Shown here piece by piece: positions 6,409-15,132 of a stretch of DNA of 15,151 nt. The translations under genes and the position numbers were made by a program. The notes beneath the pieces are model-generated. The model saw nothing but the letters and a program-made list of their open reading frames with translations. It was not told the origin of the DNA and ran no database searches. The stretch is taken from positions 1 to 15,151 of the forward strand of contig CAZIGG010000078.1 in assembly GCA_964538575.1 (NCBI GenBank), given 5' to 3'. Within the stretch, counting starts at the first letter, position 1; each line of letters opens with the position of its first letter. Source of the stretch: UBA2336 sp964538575. Lineage in GTDB: Bacteria; Bacteroidota; Bacteroidia; Cytophagales; Cyclobacteriaceae.

Positions 6409-8318
6409 TTCGTGCGCTCATTTTAGGCATTCTCCTGCTTCCGGCAATATCATTTGCCCAGGCCGGCCTTGATACCAAATCGAAAAAAGCAACCGAACTT
6501 TATATACAGGCTGATAATTTCCGCGTAAGAGGGCAATATGCAGAGGCGATTAACGCCTTAACACAAGCCATTCAGAAAGACAAAAAATTTACAGAAGCCT
6601 ATTACCGCCTGGGCATCGTCTACCGGTCCATGAAAGACTATCAGCGTGCCATTAATAATTTCAAGTACGCGCTCACACTTACCGAAGACATCCGAAAAAA
6701 GAAAATGATCTGGTTTGACCTGGGCGATGCCTATATGGTTTCCGGCCAGTACAAGGATGCCATAGCCGTACTTTCAGAATTTGTAACTGCCGAAACTCAA
6801 AACAAGCAGCGGATCGGCAAAGCCAACGGCTGGATTCAGAATGCCCGCTTTGCCCTCGACAATCAGGGTGCAAAAAATCAATATCAGCCCAGAGCCCTGA
6901 GCGATACGGTCAATTGTTTTCCGCTCCAGTATTTCCCGACCCTTACGGCCGATCAGCAGGAATTGATCTTCACCCGGAGGCGTGGCTACCGGGATGATGA
7001 TGATGAAGACCTGGTGATCAGTTATAAAAATGCACAGGGTAGATGGACAACTCCGCAACCAATCTCACCTAATATCAATACTTCTCAAAACGAGGGTACA
7101 TGCACAATTTCAGCGGATGGCCGGAAACTGATCTTTACGTCCTGTCAAAACGGGTACAGTGGCGATTGCGACCTGTATGAAAGCACAAAAACAGGGAATC
7201 AGTGGTCAAAACCGGTGAATTTAGGGCCGAATGTCAATTCTGGCGATTGGGAATCACATCCAACCTTATCTGCGGATGGCCGGACACTCTATTTTGTATC
7301 CGACCGGAAGGGCGGGTTTGGCCGCAACGACATCTGGTACACAACCCTGGGCCCCAATGGGAAGTGGGCTAAAGCGCGAAACCTGGGCGGGCAGGTAAAC
7401 ACGCAGTATGATGAGCGTTCCCCCTTTATTCATGTCAATGGCCGTACCCTGTATTTCGCCACGAATGGCCTGGTTGGGTTTGGAGGTTATGACATCTTTT
7501 ATACCGAGAAAACCGATAATACCTGGTCTGTGCCCGTAAACATGGGCAGCCCGATAAATGACCATGAAAACCAGTACTCCTTGTTTATAACCGCAGACGG
7601 GCAAAAGGGTTATTACTCCCACGAAGAAAACCTCCGCAACGGCCATGAAAAATCAGTTATTGTAGAAATACAAATACCTGAAGATCAGGTAATTAAATAT
7701 AAAAGCAATTATGTTAAAGGTATTGTTACCGATTCAAGAACAGGAGAAAATCTCGAGGCTCAGCTCGAACTTTTTGATATCAATAAAAACGAGATTGTTT
7801 CATTCGTAGAGTCCGATTCAATTTCAGGCCGGTACCTGATGGTGTTAACACAGGGTTCTGAGTATGCACTCTATATTAACAAAAAGGGGTACTTATTTAA
7901 GAGTCTTAATTTTAACTACTCCGGAGTAGATCATTTCGAACCGCTTGTAATTGATGTGGCCCTTGACAGGGCTGTAAAGGGAGAGGGATCAGTACTCAAG
8001 AACATTTTCTTTGATGTGGATAAGTATGAGTTGAAAGAAAAGTCATTTACCGAACTCGAAAAAATTATTCGTTTCCTTACGGAAAACCCGCAAATCAGCA
8101 TTGAAATAGGGGGTCACACCGACAACACCGGTAATGCTGGCTATAACCAGCAGCTTTCTGAAAAGCGGGCAAAATCAGTTTACAATTACCTAATCTCCAA
8201 AGGAATTAGCTCCAAAAGACTGTCTGCCAGAGGTTTTGGTTCCGTAGCCCCTGTTGCTTCAAACGAAACCGACTCCGGCCGCCAGCTTAACCGGAGGATA
8301 GAGTTCACGATTCTATAA
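6405..8318 (+). CDS. OmpA-family protein with TPR, PD40 propeller and regulatory-like domains (PorE-like architecture)
   Basis: This 637-residue exported protein has a signal peptide at about 1-18 (hydrophobic LILGILLLPAIS, cleavage near SFA/Q) and no lipobox cysteine. TPR repeats span about 28-133 (AEAINALTQAI, YYRLGIVYRSMKDY, WFDLGDAYMVSGQY). A WD40-like/PD40 propeller spans about 175-425, with repeated ISADGRKLIFTS, LSADGRTLYFVSDR and VNGRTLYFATNG blades. A carboxypeptidase-regulatory-like domain lies at about 436-520. The C-terminal OmpA domain (about 531-637) shows FFDVDKYELKEKS, GGHTDNTG and NQQLSEKRAKSVYNYL, with Asp573 and Arg588 in the positions that bind peptidoglycan diaminopimelate. 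The order TPR-propeller-CRD-OmpA is that of PorE, which tethers the type IX secretion machinery to peptidoglycan. PorE is a lipoprotein whereas this is not, so it may be a paralogue with another envelope role. It closely follows pabC. Confidence 0.88.
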   Translation: MIRALILGILLLPAISFAQAGLDTKSKKATELYIQADNFRVRGQYAEAINALTQAIQKDKKFTEAYYRLGIVYRSMKDYQRAINNFKYALTLTEDIRKKKMIWFDLGDAYMVSGQYKDAIAVLSEFVTAETQNKQRIGKANGWIQNARFALDNQGAKNQYQPRALSDTVNCFPLQYFPTLTADQQELIFTRRRGYRDDDDEDLVISYKNAQGRWTTPQPISPNINTSQNEGTCTISADGRKLIFTSCQNGYSGDCDLYESTKTGNQWSKPVNLGPNVNSGDWESHPTLSADGRTLYFVSDRKGGFGRNDIWYTTLGPNGKWAKARNLGGQVNTQYDERSPFIHVNGRTLYFATNGLVGFGGYDIFYTEKTDNTWSVPVNMGSPINDHENQYSLFITADGQKGYYSHEENLRNGHEKSVIVEIQIPEDQVIKYKSNYVKGIVTDSRTGENLEAQLELFDINKNEIVSFVESDSISGRYLMVLTQGSEYALYINKKGYLFKSLNFNYSGVDHFEPLVIDVALDRAVKGEGSVLKNIFFDVDKYELKEKSFTELEKIIRFLTENPQISIEIGGHTDNTGNAGYNQQLSEKRAKSVYNYLISKGISSKRLSARGFGSVAPVASNETDSGRQLNRRIEFTIL

Positions 8319-8378
8319 CACCCCTGATCCTTAATAAAATACCCCGTTATTGGGGACAAGAGGGTAAAATCCACAGCT

Positions 8379-8413
8379 AATTTTAATATACAGACCTTTT
8401 TTAGATTAAAATT
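8379..8413. promoter_or_regulatory. 9-bp inverted repeat, possible operator of the sus-like operon
   Basis: AATTTTAAT (8379-8387) and ATTAAAATT (8405-8413) are exact reverse complements with a 17-nt spacer, and the right arm touches the candidate -33 box. The position suits a regulator site, but AT-rich dyads of this size can arise by chance. Confidence 0.3.
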
Positions 8414-8445
8414 TTGTTATAAGTTTACAACTCAAGTTATGTTTA
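8413..8445 (+). promoter_or_regulatory. Promoter candidate for the SusC/SusD operon
   Basis: A -33 TTTG (8413-8416) is followed after 21 nt by the -7 box TATGTTTA (8438-8445), which matches TAnnTTTG except for the last base. Transcription would start near 8452, giving a leader of about 15 nt. It is the only site in the window with both Bacteroidota elements at acceptable spacing. Confidence 0.5.
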
Positions 8446-8466
8446 ACTAACCTAAACCTAAATCTT

Positions 8467-11400
8467 ATGAAGAGACTTTTACTGTCTTGTGTGACGATGG
8501 TGCTTATGCTTGCTTCGTTGCAAGTATCAGCACAGGATCGCACAGTCTCTGGTCGCGTAACATCTGCTGAAGATGGCAGTTCGCTTCCCGGAGTAAGCGT
8601 TGTTCTGAAAGGAACAGCAATTGGAGCCCAAACTGATGGAGATGGCAACTATTCGCTGTCGATTCCTTCTTCAGGGGGAACTTTAACATTCTCATTTATC
8701 AGTCTTAAAACACAGAGTGTTACTGTGACCACCCAGTCAACAGTGGATATTGTGATGGAGGCTGATGTCTCTACGTTGAATGAAGTTGTTGTTACGGCCG
8801 GTGGTATAATGGTGCAGAGACGCGAGTTGGGCACACAGGCTTCTACAGTAAATGGAACTGACCTTACACAAGGTAAGGGGTTCAACGTAGCGGCCGGTCT
8901 TACGGGTAAAGTACCCGGTTTGTTGGTGAGTGCCGTCAATGGCGGTCTTAACCCCAGCTATCGCCTGGTACTCCGTGGTCAGCGTTCGTTGACCGGTAAC
9001 AACCAGGCCTTATTAGTGTTGGACGGTGTGATTACTCCCAGCAGCCTTTTGGGTAACATTAACCCTAACGACATTGAAGATATTCAGGTGTTGAACGGTG
9101 CGGGTGCAGCGGCTCTTTATGGTTCAGATGCCTCTAATGGTGCGATCATTGTAACCACTAAAAAAGGACAAGCAGGTGCGCCTAAGATAAATTTATCGCA
9201 CACTACTACTTTTGAAAATGTGAATTTCCTGCCCAAACTTCAAAGAGAGTTTGGTTCTGGTACTACGCCTGATACTCCGCCTGTGTACACTCCTTATGAA
9301 AACCAACAGTACGGTCCCCGTTTTGACGGTTCTACTGTAATTATCGGTAAGCCACTTGCGGATGGCTCAATTCAGGAAGTTCCTTATTCAGCTACTGATA
9401 AAGATGCCCGTACCGCTTTTTGGGAAACAGGTCGCCAAAACATTACTGACTTCAGCATTTCTTCCGGTGATGACAAATCAACTATATTTTTGGCGGCTCA
9501 GTACCTCGATCAAAAATCTACCGTTCCGTGGGATGAATACAAGCGCTACCAGGTAAGGTTAAATTTGGAAAGAAAGGTTACCAATAACTTAATTGCTGCG
9601 GTGCGCACCAGTTATATGGCCAACCGTTATGATCAAAGCAGCCAAGTAAGTAATGCCTATAACAATGTATTGATGTCGCCTGCTCATGTGGATATTACCA
9701 AATACAAAGATTGGGAAACCGATCCGTTTGCTAACCCCAACGGGTATTATAATGAGTATTACCAGAACCCGTATTTTACGTTGGCCAACAACCGTTCTGA
9801 AACGAAAAACGATTATTTACAGGCTACGGTTGAGTTGAAGTGGAATCCGATCCAACCGTTGACCTTTACAGGCCGTGTGGGCTTGAACACCCGCAACGTT
9901 TATACTCATGCCTACACAGGTAAATTCACTTACTCCCCTTATACAAGAATTATTTCCCCGTCTAAGAGTAACGTTGCCGGTAGTGTTAGTGAATCATCTG
10001 CTTTTTATGATCAGTTGACAACCGACTTGTTTGGTGAATTTAAACCCAAAATTTCAGATGATTTTACCCTGACATTTGTAGCGGGTGTGCAGACCCGTAA
10101 AAACAATCAAAAGGAGGAAGGTGTTTCAGGAAGCAATTTGATTGTCAGCGATGTGTATAATGTAGGAAACGTAACTTCTAACCTGAGTGGCTATGGCAAT
10201 ATTGCTCAGGCAAGCCAAATAGGTGTATATGGAGACCTTCGCCTCGGCTTTAAAAACTGGTTATACCTGCATGCTACAGGCCGTAATGACTGGCGTTCAG
10301 TATTGGCCAAAGAAAACAGATCGTTCTTCTATCCTGCGGTAGACGTTTCCATCATCCTTTCAGATGCCATCCCACTGTTGAAAGATATGGCATGGTTGGA
10401 TAATCTTAAATTAAGAGGTGGTTATTCACAAGTAGGTCAGGTAAACATCAATCCGTATGCACTGACAGCAACCTTTAGCCAGGCCTACGGTTATCCGTAC
10501 AGCGGCAACGGTGGGTTCTCGTTGGGCGATCGCATGGTTAGCCCTAGCCTGAAACCTGAAATGACCAAAGGCTTTGAAGCCGGTTTTGATTTGGATTTGA
10601 ATCTGTTCGATGCCAGCATTGGTGCTACAGTTTACAAAACCAATACATCTAACCAAACCATTCCGATATCGGTATCTACGGCAACAGGTTACAGCAGTTC
10701 ACTTACCAACGTGGGTGAAGTAGAAAACAAAGGTCTTGAAACATACCTTCAGGCTACACCAATTAAAATCGGTGATTTTAGCCTCGGTGGTCGCGTAACA
10801 TACACCCTGAACGTAAACAAGGTGATTTCGCTGTCAGAAGGTGTTAAAGAACTTACGTTGGGTACTGCAGGTACTCTTGCCAGTGTTATTGCTAAAGTAG
10901 GAGAACCTTATCCTTACCTTAAAGTGGCGCAATACAACAGAACACCCGATGGGAAAGTTATCGTGGATTATATGACAGGTGTGCCTTCGGTTTCTCCAAC
11001 CATGGCGGATGTGGGTACAACCTCTCCCCCTCATATCGTAGGGCTAACGCTTGAAGCAAGATACAAAGGCTTCCGTTTGGCGAGTGTGGCTGAATACCGT
11101 TATGGCCACTACATCATGAATTCTGTTACAACAGCGTTTGACTTCTCCGGTGCCGGTATCCGCAATACATGGTACGACCGCGCCCGTTTCGTGTTCCCCA
11201 ATTCAGTATATCAAGATCCTGAAACCGGGGCGTATGTGGAAAACACAAACATTACCACCTACACCGGTGGTGCTGATTTCTGGACAGGCGGGCAGTTCAA
11301 TACAAGTGTAGGCGAAAACTATACACATTCGGCAGGTTTCTGGAAAATCCGCGAAATTTCGTTGAGTTATGATTTTCCTGCTTCGTGGTTATCGTCAACT

Positions 11401-11589
11401 AAAGTGATTAAGGCGGCCAGCCTGAGCGTGCAGGGTCGTAACCTGTTTATCTGGACACCTAAAACCAACTTGTACACCGACCCTGAATACAGTGCGCTTG
11501 GTGCAGACAGCAATGCTATTGGTTTCACCAGCATTGGCTTGTCGCCTCCGGCACGTTACGTAGGCGGTACAATTTCATTAACATTTTAA
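8467..11589 (+). CDS. SusC/RagA family TonB-linked outer-membrane receptor
   Basis: This 1040-residue TonB-dependent transporter forms the outer-membrane channel of a SusCD uptake complex, drawing on proton motive force through TonB. The signal peptide is residues 1-22 (MKRLLLSCVTMVLMLASLQVSA). A carboxypeptidase-D regulatory-like domain, typical of SusC proteins, covers about 27-105 (VSGRVTSAEDGSSLPGVSVV). A TonB-box-like EVVVTA follows, then the plug domain at about 115-232 (GLTGKVPGLLV, LRGQRS, ALLVLDGV, IEDIQVLNGAGAAALYGSDA, GAIIVTTKKG). The remainder is a 22-strand-type barrel ending RYVGGTISLTF, with the terminal phenylalanine needed for BAM insertion. Length is normal and no disruption is seen. 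The SusD-type gene follows within 10 nt. Substrate is unknown; no catabolic enzyme lies alongside. Confidence 0.97.
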   Translation: MKRLLLSCVTMVLMLASLQVSAQDRTVSGRVTSAEDGSSLPGVSVVLKGTAIGAQTDGDGNYSLSIPSSGGTLTFSFISLKTQSVTVTTQSTVDIVMEADVSTLNEVVVTAGGIMVQRRELGTQASTVNGTDLTQGKGFNVAAGLTGKVPGLLVSAVNGGLNPSYRLVLRGQRSLTGNNQALLVLDGVITPSSLLGNINPNDIEDIQVLNGAGAAALYGSDASNGAIIVTTKKGQAGAPKINLSHTTTFENVNFLPKLQREFGSGTTPDTPPVYTPYENQQYGPRFDGSTVIIGKPLADGSIQEVPYSATDKDARTAFWETGRQNITDFSISSGDDKSTIFLAAQYLDQKSTVPWDEYKRYQVRLNLERKVTNNLIAAVRTSYMANRYDQSSQVSNAYNNVLMSPAHVDITKYKDWETDPFANPNGYYNEYYQNPYFTLANNRSETKNDYLQATVELKWNPIQPLTFTGRVGLNTRNVYTHAYTGKFTYSPYTRIISPSKSNVAGSVSESSAFYDQLTTDLFGEFKPKISDDFTLTFVAGVQTRKNNQKEEGVSGSNLIVSDVYNVGNVTSNLSGYGNIAQASQIGVYGDLRLGFKNWLYLHATGRNDWRSVLAKENRSFFYPAVDVSIILSDAIPLLKDMAWLDNLKLRGGYSQVGQVNINPYALTATFSQAYGYPYSGNGGFSLGDRMVSPSLKPEMTKGFEAGFDLDLNLFDASIGATVYKTNTSNQTIPISVSTATGYSSSLTNVGEVENKGLETYLQATPIKIGDFSLGGRVTYTLNVNKVISLSEGVKELTLGTAGTLASVIAKVGEPYPYLKVAQYNRTPDGKVIVDYMTGVPSVSPTMADVGTTSPPHIVGLTLEARYKGFRLASVAEYRYGHYIMNSVTTAFDFSGAGIRNTWYDRARFVFPNSVYQDPETGAYVENTNITTYTGGADFWTGGQFNTSVGENYTHSAGFWKIREISLSYDFPASWLSSTKVIKAASLSVQGRNLFIWTPKTNLYTDPEYSALGADSNAIGFTSIGLSPPARYVGGTISLTF

Positions 11590-11598
11590 TTGAGAGAA

Positions 11599-13236
11599 AT
11601 GATGAAAAAGATGAAAAATATTAGAGTATGGGCAGGGGCGTTGCTGGTGTTGTTTGCAGCGTCTTCGTGCAGCGACTTTTTGGATATTAACGAAAACCCC
11701 AACTTGCCTACAACGGCCGATCCGGAGTTGGTATTGCCTTTGGCTATTGTGGCTACGGCCAGCCGTGCATCAACCTATAACGGTGGTAACTATGGTGCGC
11801 ACTTTGGCGGGTTTATGGCCAATGCCGGTGGATTTTCAGGCTTTGGCACGTTGCTGAACTACAACTTGGTGCCAGGCGATTACAATGGTTTGTGGACAGG
11901 TACCTACACAGGGCCTTTAGCCGACTTGCAATTTGTGATTGATAAAACCGAAGGCGATGCTGTTTATGCATTTTACAATGCCGCGGCCAAGATTATTCAG
12001 GTAGTAAACTACCAGCAGTTAGTAGATGCTTTTGGCGATATTCCTTATTCAAAGGCGTTGGACCGGAACAATACTACTCCGGCTTACGATGATGCCGCTG
12101 AGGTATATCAAAATTTGATTGCTAAGCTGGATGAAGCCATTGCTCAAATTGATGCCAATCCGGTTGCTCCCGCCATAGCGGTGGCAGCCGATCCGCTTTT
12201 TGGTAAATTATATAATACGACCGATGGCGCCAACGTGCAAATGCTGGAATGGAAACGCTATGCCAACACGCTGAAGTTGCGCATGCTTATCCGCAGCAAC
12301 GGAAGTTTAACCAGTGTTGTAAAAACATTTAAGGAAAAACTGAATGGTGAGGGTGCCGATGTTTCGGCTTTCTTGTCTGACGATGCCGTTGTTAACCCGG
12401 GCTACGAATTGAATAAACCCAATCCGGATTGGGCATCCTGGGGGTTAACGACAGCTACCGCACCCACCCCTGTTAACAGGTCGCGCGTACCTACTCACTT
12501 TGCTTTTGGCTTCTATGGTGGCACTAAAATTCTGGATAACGGAAGAGGTAAGGTTATGTACTATAACTTCCCGGGCACCCCTCGAAATCAATTGGGCGAT
12601 GAAGCAAATGAAGGAAACGTAGCAGCTCCTTCGAATGCTTCTGTTTGGGTTACCAATGCTCCAGGTTTTGCCGGCACAGGGGCCTTGAAACGGTATGACG
12701 CGGGGCGTCCGCTCATGCTTTTGGCTGAATCTAAATTTTTATTGGCTGAAGCCGCATTGAAAGGAACTGTAGTTGAGGGGGGTTATGAGGCCAACTTCTA
12801 TGCAGGGGTTACGGCATCGTTCCGTTACCTGTACAAAACCCCGTCAGGGGCGTTGTTGACAGGTGCAGATCCTGATGTGCTGGTGGCGAATTATATAGCT
12901 GAAAACGGTGCTAATCCCAATAAACGATTGGTGGTAATTGAAGAAGCTACTTCAGATGCTCAGCGCCTGGAGGCTATCATTACGCAAAAATACATTGCGT
13001 TGAACATGACCAACAATGACGAGGCCTGGAATGAGTACCGCAGAACGGGTTATCCGGCTACGGTAAAAGGTGGCACACCAGCTGCGGACATAGCTTCCAT
13101 TAAGTCATCCATTACCACGAGACCTGACGGGTTGCCTACGCGTGTGATGTACCCTTCGAGTGAGCAGCAGTATAACCCGGCAAACTATCGCGGCATCGAT
13201 TATCGTTCGGAGCGCATTTTCTGGGATCCTAACTAA
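11599..13236 (+). CDS. SusD/RagB family outer-membrane lipoprotein (SusD_2-like)
   Basis: This is a 545-residue lid protein for the upstream SusC-type channel, capturing substrate at the cell surface. The lipoprotein signal ends in LVLFAASSC with the acylated Cys24, followed by SDFLD. The mature N-terminus (DINENPNLPTTADPELVLPLAI) and the segments YQQLVDAFGDIPYSKAL, MLEWKRYANTLKLRMLIR and LAESKFLLAEAALKG are characteristic of TPR-like SusD helices. The C-terminal IITQKYIALNMTNNDEAWNEYRRTGYP is a strong family marker. The lead sequence and spacing suggest the SusD_2 subgroup rather than classic starch-type SusD. ATG at 11599 is chosen over a TTG abutting the susC stop; the next ATG, 3 nt on, is equally possible. 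It is cotranscribed with the SusC gene (9 nt gap). Confidence 0.95.
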   Translation: MMKKMKNIRVWAGALLVLFAASSCSDFLDINENPNLPTTADPELVLPLAIVATASRASTYNGGNYGAHFGGFMANAGGFSGFGTLLNYNLVPGDYNGLWTGTYTGPLADLQFVIDKTEGDAVYAFYNAAAKIIQVVNYQQLVDAFGDIPYSKALDRNNTTPAYDDAAEVYQNLIAKLDEAIAQIDANPVAPAIAVAADPLFGKLYNTTDGANVQMLEWKRYANTLKLRMLIRSNGSLTSVVKTFKEKLNGEGADVSAFLSDDAVVNPGYELNKPNPDWASWGLTTATAPTPVNRSRVPTHFAFGFYGGTKILDNGRGKVMYYNFPGTPRNQLGDEANEGNVAAPSNASVWVTNAPGFAGTGALKRYDAGRPLMLLAESKFLLAEAALKGTVVEGGYEANFYAGVTASFRYLYKTPSGALLTGADPDVLVANYIAENGANPNKRLVVIEEATSDAQRLEAIITQKYIALNMTNNDEAWNEYRRTGYPATVKGGTPAADIASIKSSITTRPDGLPTRVMYPSSEQQYNPANYRGIDYRSERIFWDPN

Positions 13237-13266
13237 TTCATCCGTAAAAGCAATTAATTGAAACTT

Positions 13267-14205
13267 ATGAAAAGAAACATAGTAAAAATAATAGGAGTTA
13301 TGCTGGTCGGATTGGTGATGACGGCATGTCTCGATGATAAAGATTATGCATTGGATCCTTCGGGATATAAAAATGTGATTCAATTTCTGGATCCATCCGT
13401 TCCGGTGTCAGCAACAGGGGCAATTTACCCTGCTTATGTGACTGCTTTTGCGGTTTCTGAGCAAGAATCCTTTACGGTACCCATTAGTTTTGCCGGTCCG
13501 CAGGACAATGACCAGGATATTCAACTGACACTGGCGGTTGATCCCGCGGCATTGGATATTTACAACGAGCAAATGGTAAATGGCTTGTACGGTGCTGAAC
13601 CTTTAAAGGGGGGCACTTACGAATTGTTGCCTGAGGAAAACTACACTATCCCTACCTTGACCGTTACCATACCCAAAGGCCAGAAAGAAGTGAGTTTTTC
13701 GGTAACCGTTTTTCCTGACAAATATGATTTGTCAAAAACGTATGCTCTCCCTTTTCGGATTGTGTCGGCATCATCGGGTATCTTGAGCGAACACAACAGT
13801 GTGCTCATCATGGCTACCGTAGTGAAAAACAAGTACGATGGTGTTTATAATGTAACTGGATCCCTCATTGATGCCAACGGGTTGTACACAGATGATTATC
13901 CCCGTGAAATATCGTTGTCAACAGTAAATGCCAATACAGTTCTGTACTATGATATAAGCTGGGATTATCCGAACTATATCGTAGTCAGTATAGCCACTGG
14001 CGGTGGAGCCAATACGGGTATCCGGCCGGTTTTTATTTTTGATGAAACAACCAACCAGATTACTGCGATCAAGCGTAACGATACAGGCGCTAACCTGGAG
14101 GTGGGCGAAGGCGAGTTTTTTCCGGACGACAGGTCGATTGAAATTCATTGGGTGCAGGGCCGATGGAATGTTACGGAACACTATAAGTTTAAAGAAGAGA
14201 GATAA
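13267..14205 (+). CDS. DUF1735 (BT_3987-like) domain lipoprotein
   Basis: This is a 312-residue predicted lipoprotein with signal ending GLVMTAC (Cys21). The sequence after the cysteine, LDDKD, is acidic, like the surface-export signals of Bacteroidota lipoproteins. The N-terminal half (about 35-190) reads as a beta-sandwich with FAVSEQESFTVPISFAG, QLTLAVDPAALDIYN, a GGTYELLPEENYTI segment and TVTIPKGQKEVSFSVTV, a pattern typical of DUF1735. The C-terminal part (about 195-312) begins KNKYDGVYNVTGSLID and ends WNVTEHYKFKEER, resembling the second domain of such proteins. Members occur next to SusCD genes and are thought to bind glycans or other substrates at the surface. That role is inferred here from position (SusE/SusF-like slot). 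The start is the ATG at 13267; a TTG nine bases earlier is disfavoured. Confidence 0.85.
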   Translation: MKRNIVKIIGVMLVGLVMTACLDDKDYALDPSGYKNVIQFLDPSVPVSATGAIYPAYVTAFAVSEQESFTVPISFAGPQDNDQDIQLTLAVDPAALDIYNEQMVNGLYGAEPLKGGTYELLPEENYTIPTLTVTIPKGQKEVSFSVTVFPDKYDLSKTYALPFRIVSASSGILSEHNSVLIMATVVKNKYDGVYNVTGSLIDANGLYTDDYPREISLSTVNANTVLYYDISWDYPNYIVVSIATGGGANTGIRPVFIFDETTNQITAIKRNDTGANLEVGEGEFFPDDRSIEIHWVQGRWNVTEHYKFKEER

Positions 14206-14223
14206 ATAAAAAAATAAAGCAAA

Positions 14224-15072
14224 ATGAAAAAAAACAAACTTATAAATAAACTATTGCTTGTATGCGGAATCTCATTAATGTTGCTGGGATGCAGCGATGA
14301 TGAGGACGAAAGTACCTCTGCGGGCTTTGTAAGCGTTGGCTCTGGATATCGTGAGGCTGATGGCACCGGTACTATTTTTATCCCTTTCAGGGACGGAAGC
14401 ATATCAGAAAGCGATATTATCGTTGATGGCTCTGCTACGGAAGGAACTGATTATACATTGAGTTTTGGCAATGATGGTATTACCGTAACGGTCATTGACG
14501 ATGATGCTGCAGAATGGCTTGAAACTGTTAGGTTTACCATTCCGGGAACTGAAGGTTCTGCTAACCGTATGCATACCCTTGTGATCGTTAGCGATGATCC
14601 GGGGTTTCTGAGTATTGAGCTTGATTGGCCTGGATCACCAGATATGGATTTGTACTTATTCTATAGATCTTCTCCAGAAGCTACTTGGGAGGAGGTAGAC
14701 TACTCTGACCCAGGATACCTCGAACTTGATTTCCGAGCACCGGATGGCGAGTACGGACTTGCTTATAATTATTGGAGTGGAACTGCAGACCCGCTAAATT
14801 TTACTGTAACATTTGACCCTACTAATAGCGCTGATAACATAACAGTTGATGGGGAATTTGAAGCAATTGCTTTTGAAGCGGCATATACATTGGCAAATGT
14901 TAATCGTTTTGGGACAGTTGCTGCAAATGGCCCGCTCCGGATCGTACAGACTTTTACGAAGACTGGCGTGGATTTTCATGATTTCTCTACCATAACTGTA
15001 CCTGAGAGCGGCAGTAGGCAACCCAGCGCTGAAGTTGTTAGTGTAGGAAATAGGGAAAAGAAAAAAAAATAA
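14224..15072 (+). CDS. Unrecognised surface lipoprotein with Calx-beta-like segment
   Basis: This is a 282-residue predicted lipoprotein. A basic MKKNKLINK start and hydrophobic core lead to LLGC (Cys23), followed by the very acidic SDDEDE, which resembles a Bacteroidota surface-export signal. Residues about 45-110 have the shape of a degenerate Calx-beta repeat (ATEGTDYTLSFGNDGITVTV, then DDAAEWLETVRFTIPGTEG). Residues about 115-235 hold an aromatic, Asp-rich section (ELDWPGSPDMDLYLFYRSS, YGLAYNYWSG) that could be a second beta-sandwich. The C-terminus ends abruptly in REKKKK, encoded by an A-rich tract with nine consecutive As before the stop. No family is assigned. It lies 18 nt after the DUF1735 gene, so it is probably the last gene of the operon and a possible accessory binding protein. 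Confidence 0.75.
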   Translation: MKKNKLINKLLLVCGISLMLLGCSDDEDESTSAGFVSVGSGYREADGTGTIFIPFRDGSISESDIIVDGSATEGTDYTLSFGNDGITVTVIDDDAAEWLETVRFTIPGTEGSANRMHTLVIVSDDPGFLSIELDWPGSPDMDLYLFYRSSPEATWEEVDYSDPGYLELDFRAPDGEYGLAYNYWSGTADPLNFTVTFDPTNSADNITVDGEFEAIAFEAAYTLANVNRFGTVAANGPLRIVQTFTKTGVDFHDFSTITVPESGSRQPSAEVVSVGNREKKKK

Positions 15073-15097
15073 GTAGTTTAAGCGCAATCTATTGTGA

Positions 15098-15132
15098 AAA
15101 GAGGCTGTCTCAAAAGTAGAGATGGCCTCTTT
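15098..15132 (+). terminator. Terminator hairpin after the sus-like operon, resembling an insertion-sequence end
   Basis: AAAGAGGC (15098-15105) and GCCTCTTT (15125-15132) pair perfectly, with inner TCTC/GAGA pairs around a short loop. T-rich sequence (CGTTATATTTTT) follows. It can end the operon transcript. The segment GAGGCTGTCTCAAAAG is also very like terminal inverted repeats of some insertion sequences, so it could be an IS edge or remnant continuing past the window. Confidence 0.65.

Noticed and set aside
7266..7646. 126-codon minus-strand frame inside the OmpA-family gene
   Set aside because: Antisense to the repetitive propeller coding region; no start context or family signal.
8346..8361. 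CCCC-GTTATT-GGGG hairpin after the OmpA-family gene as a terminator
   Set aside because: Only a 4-bp stem and no T-run follows; too weak to call.
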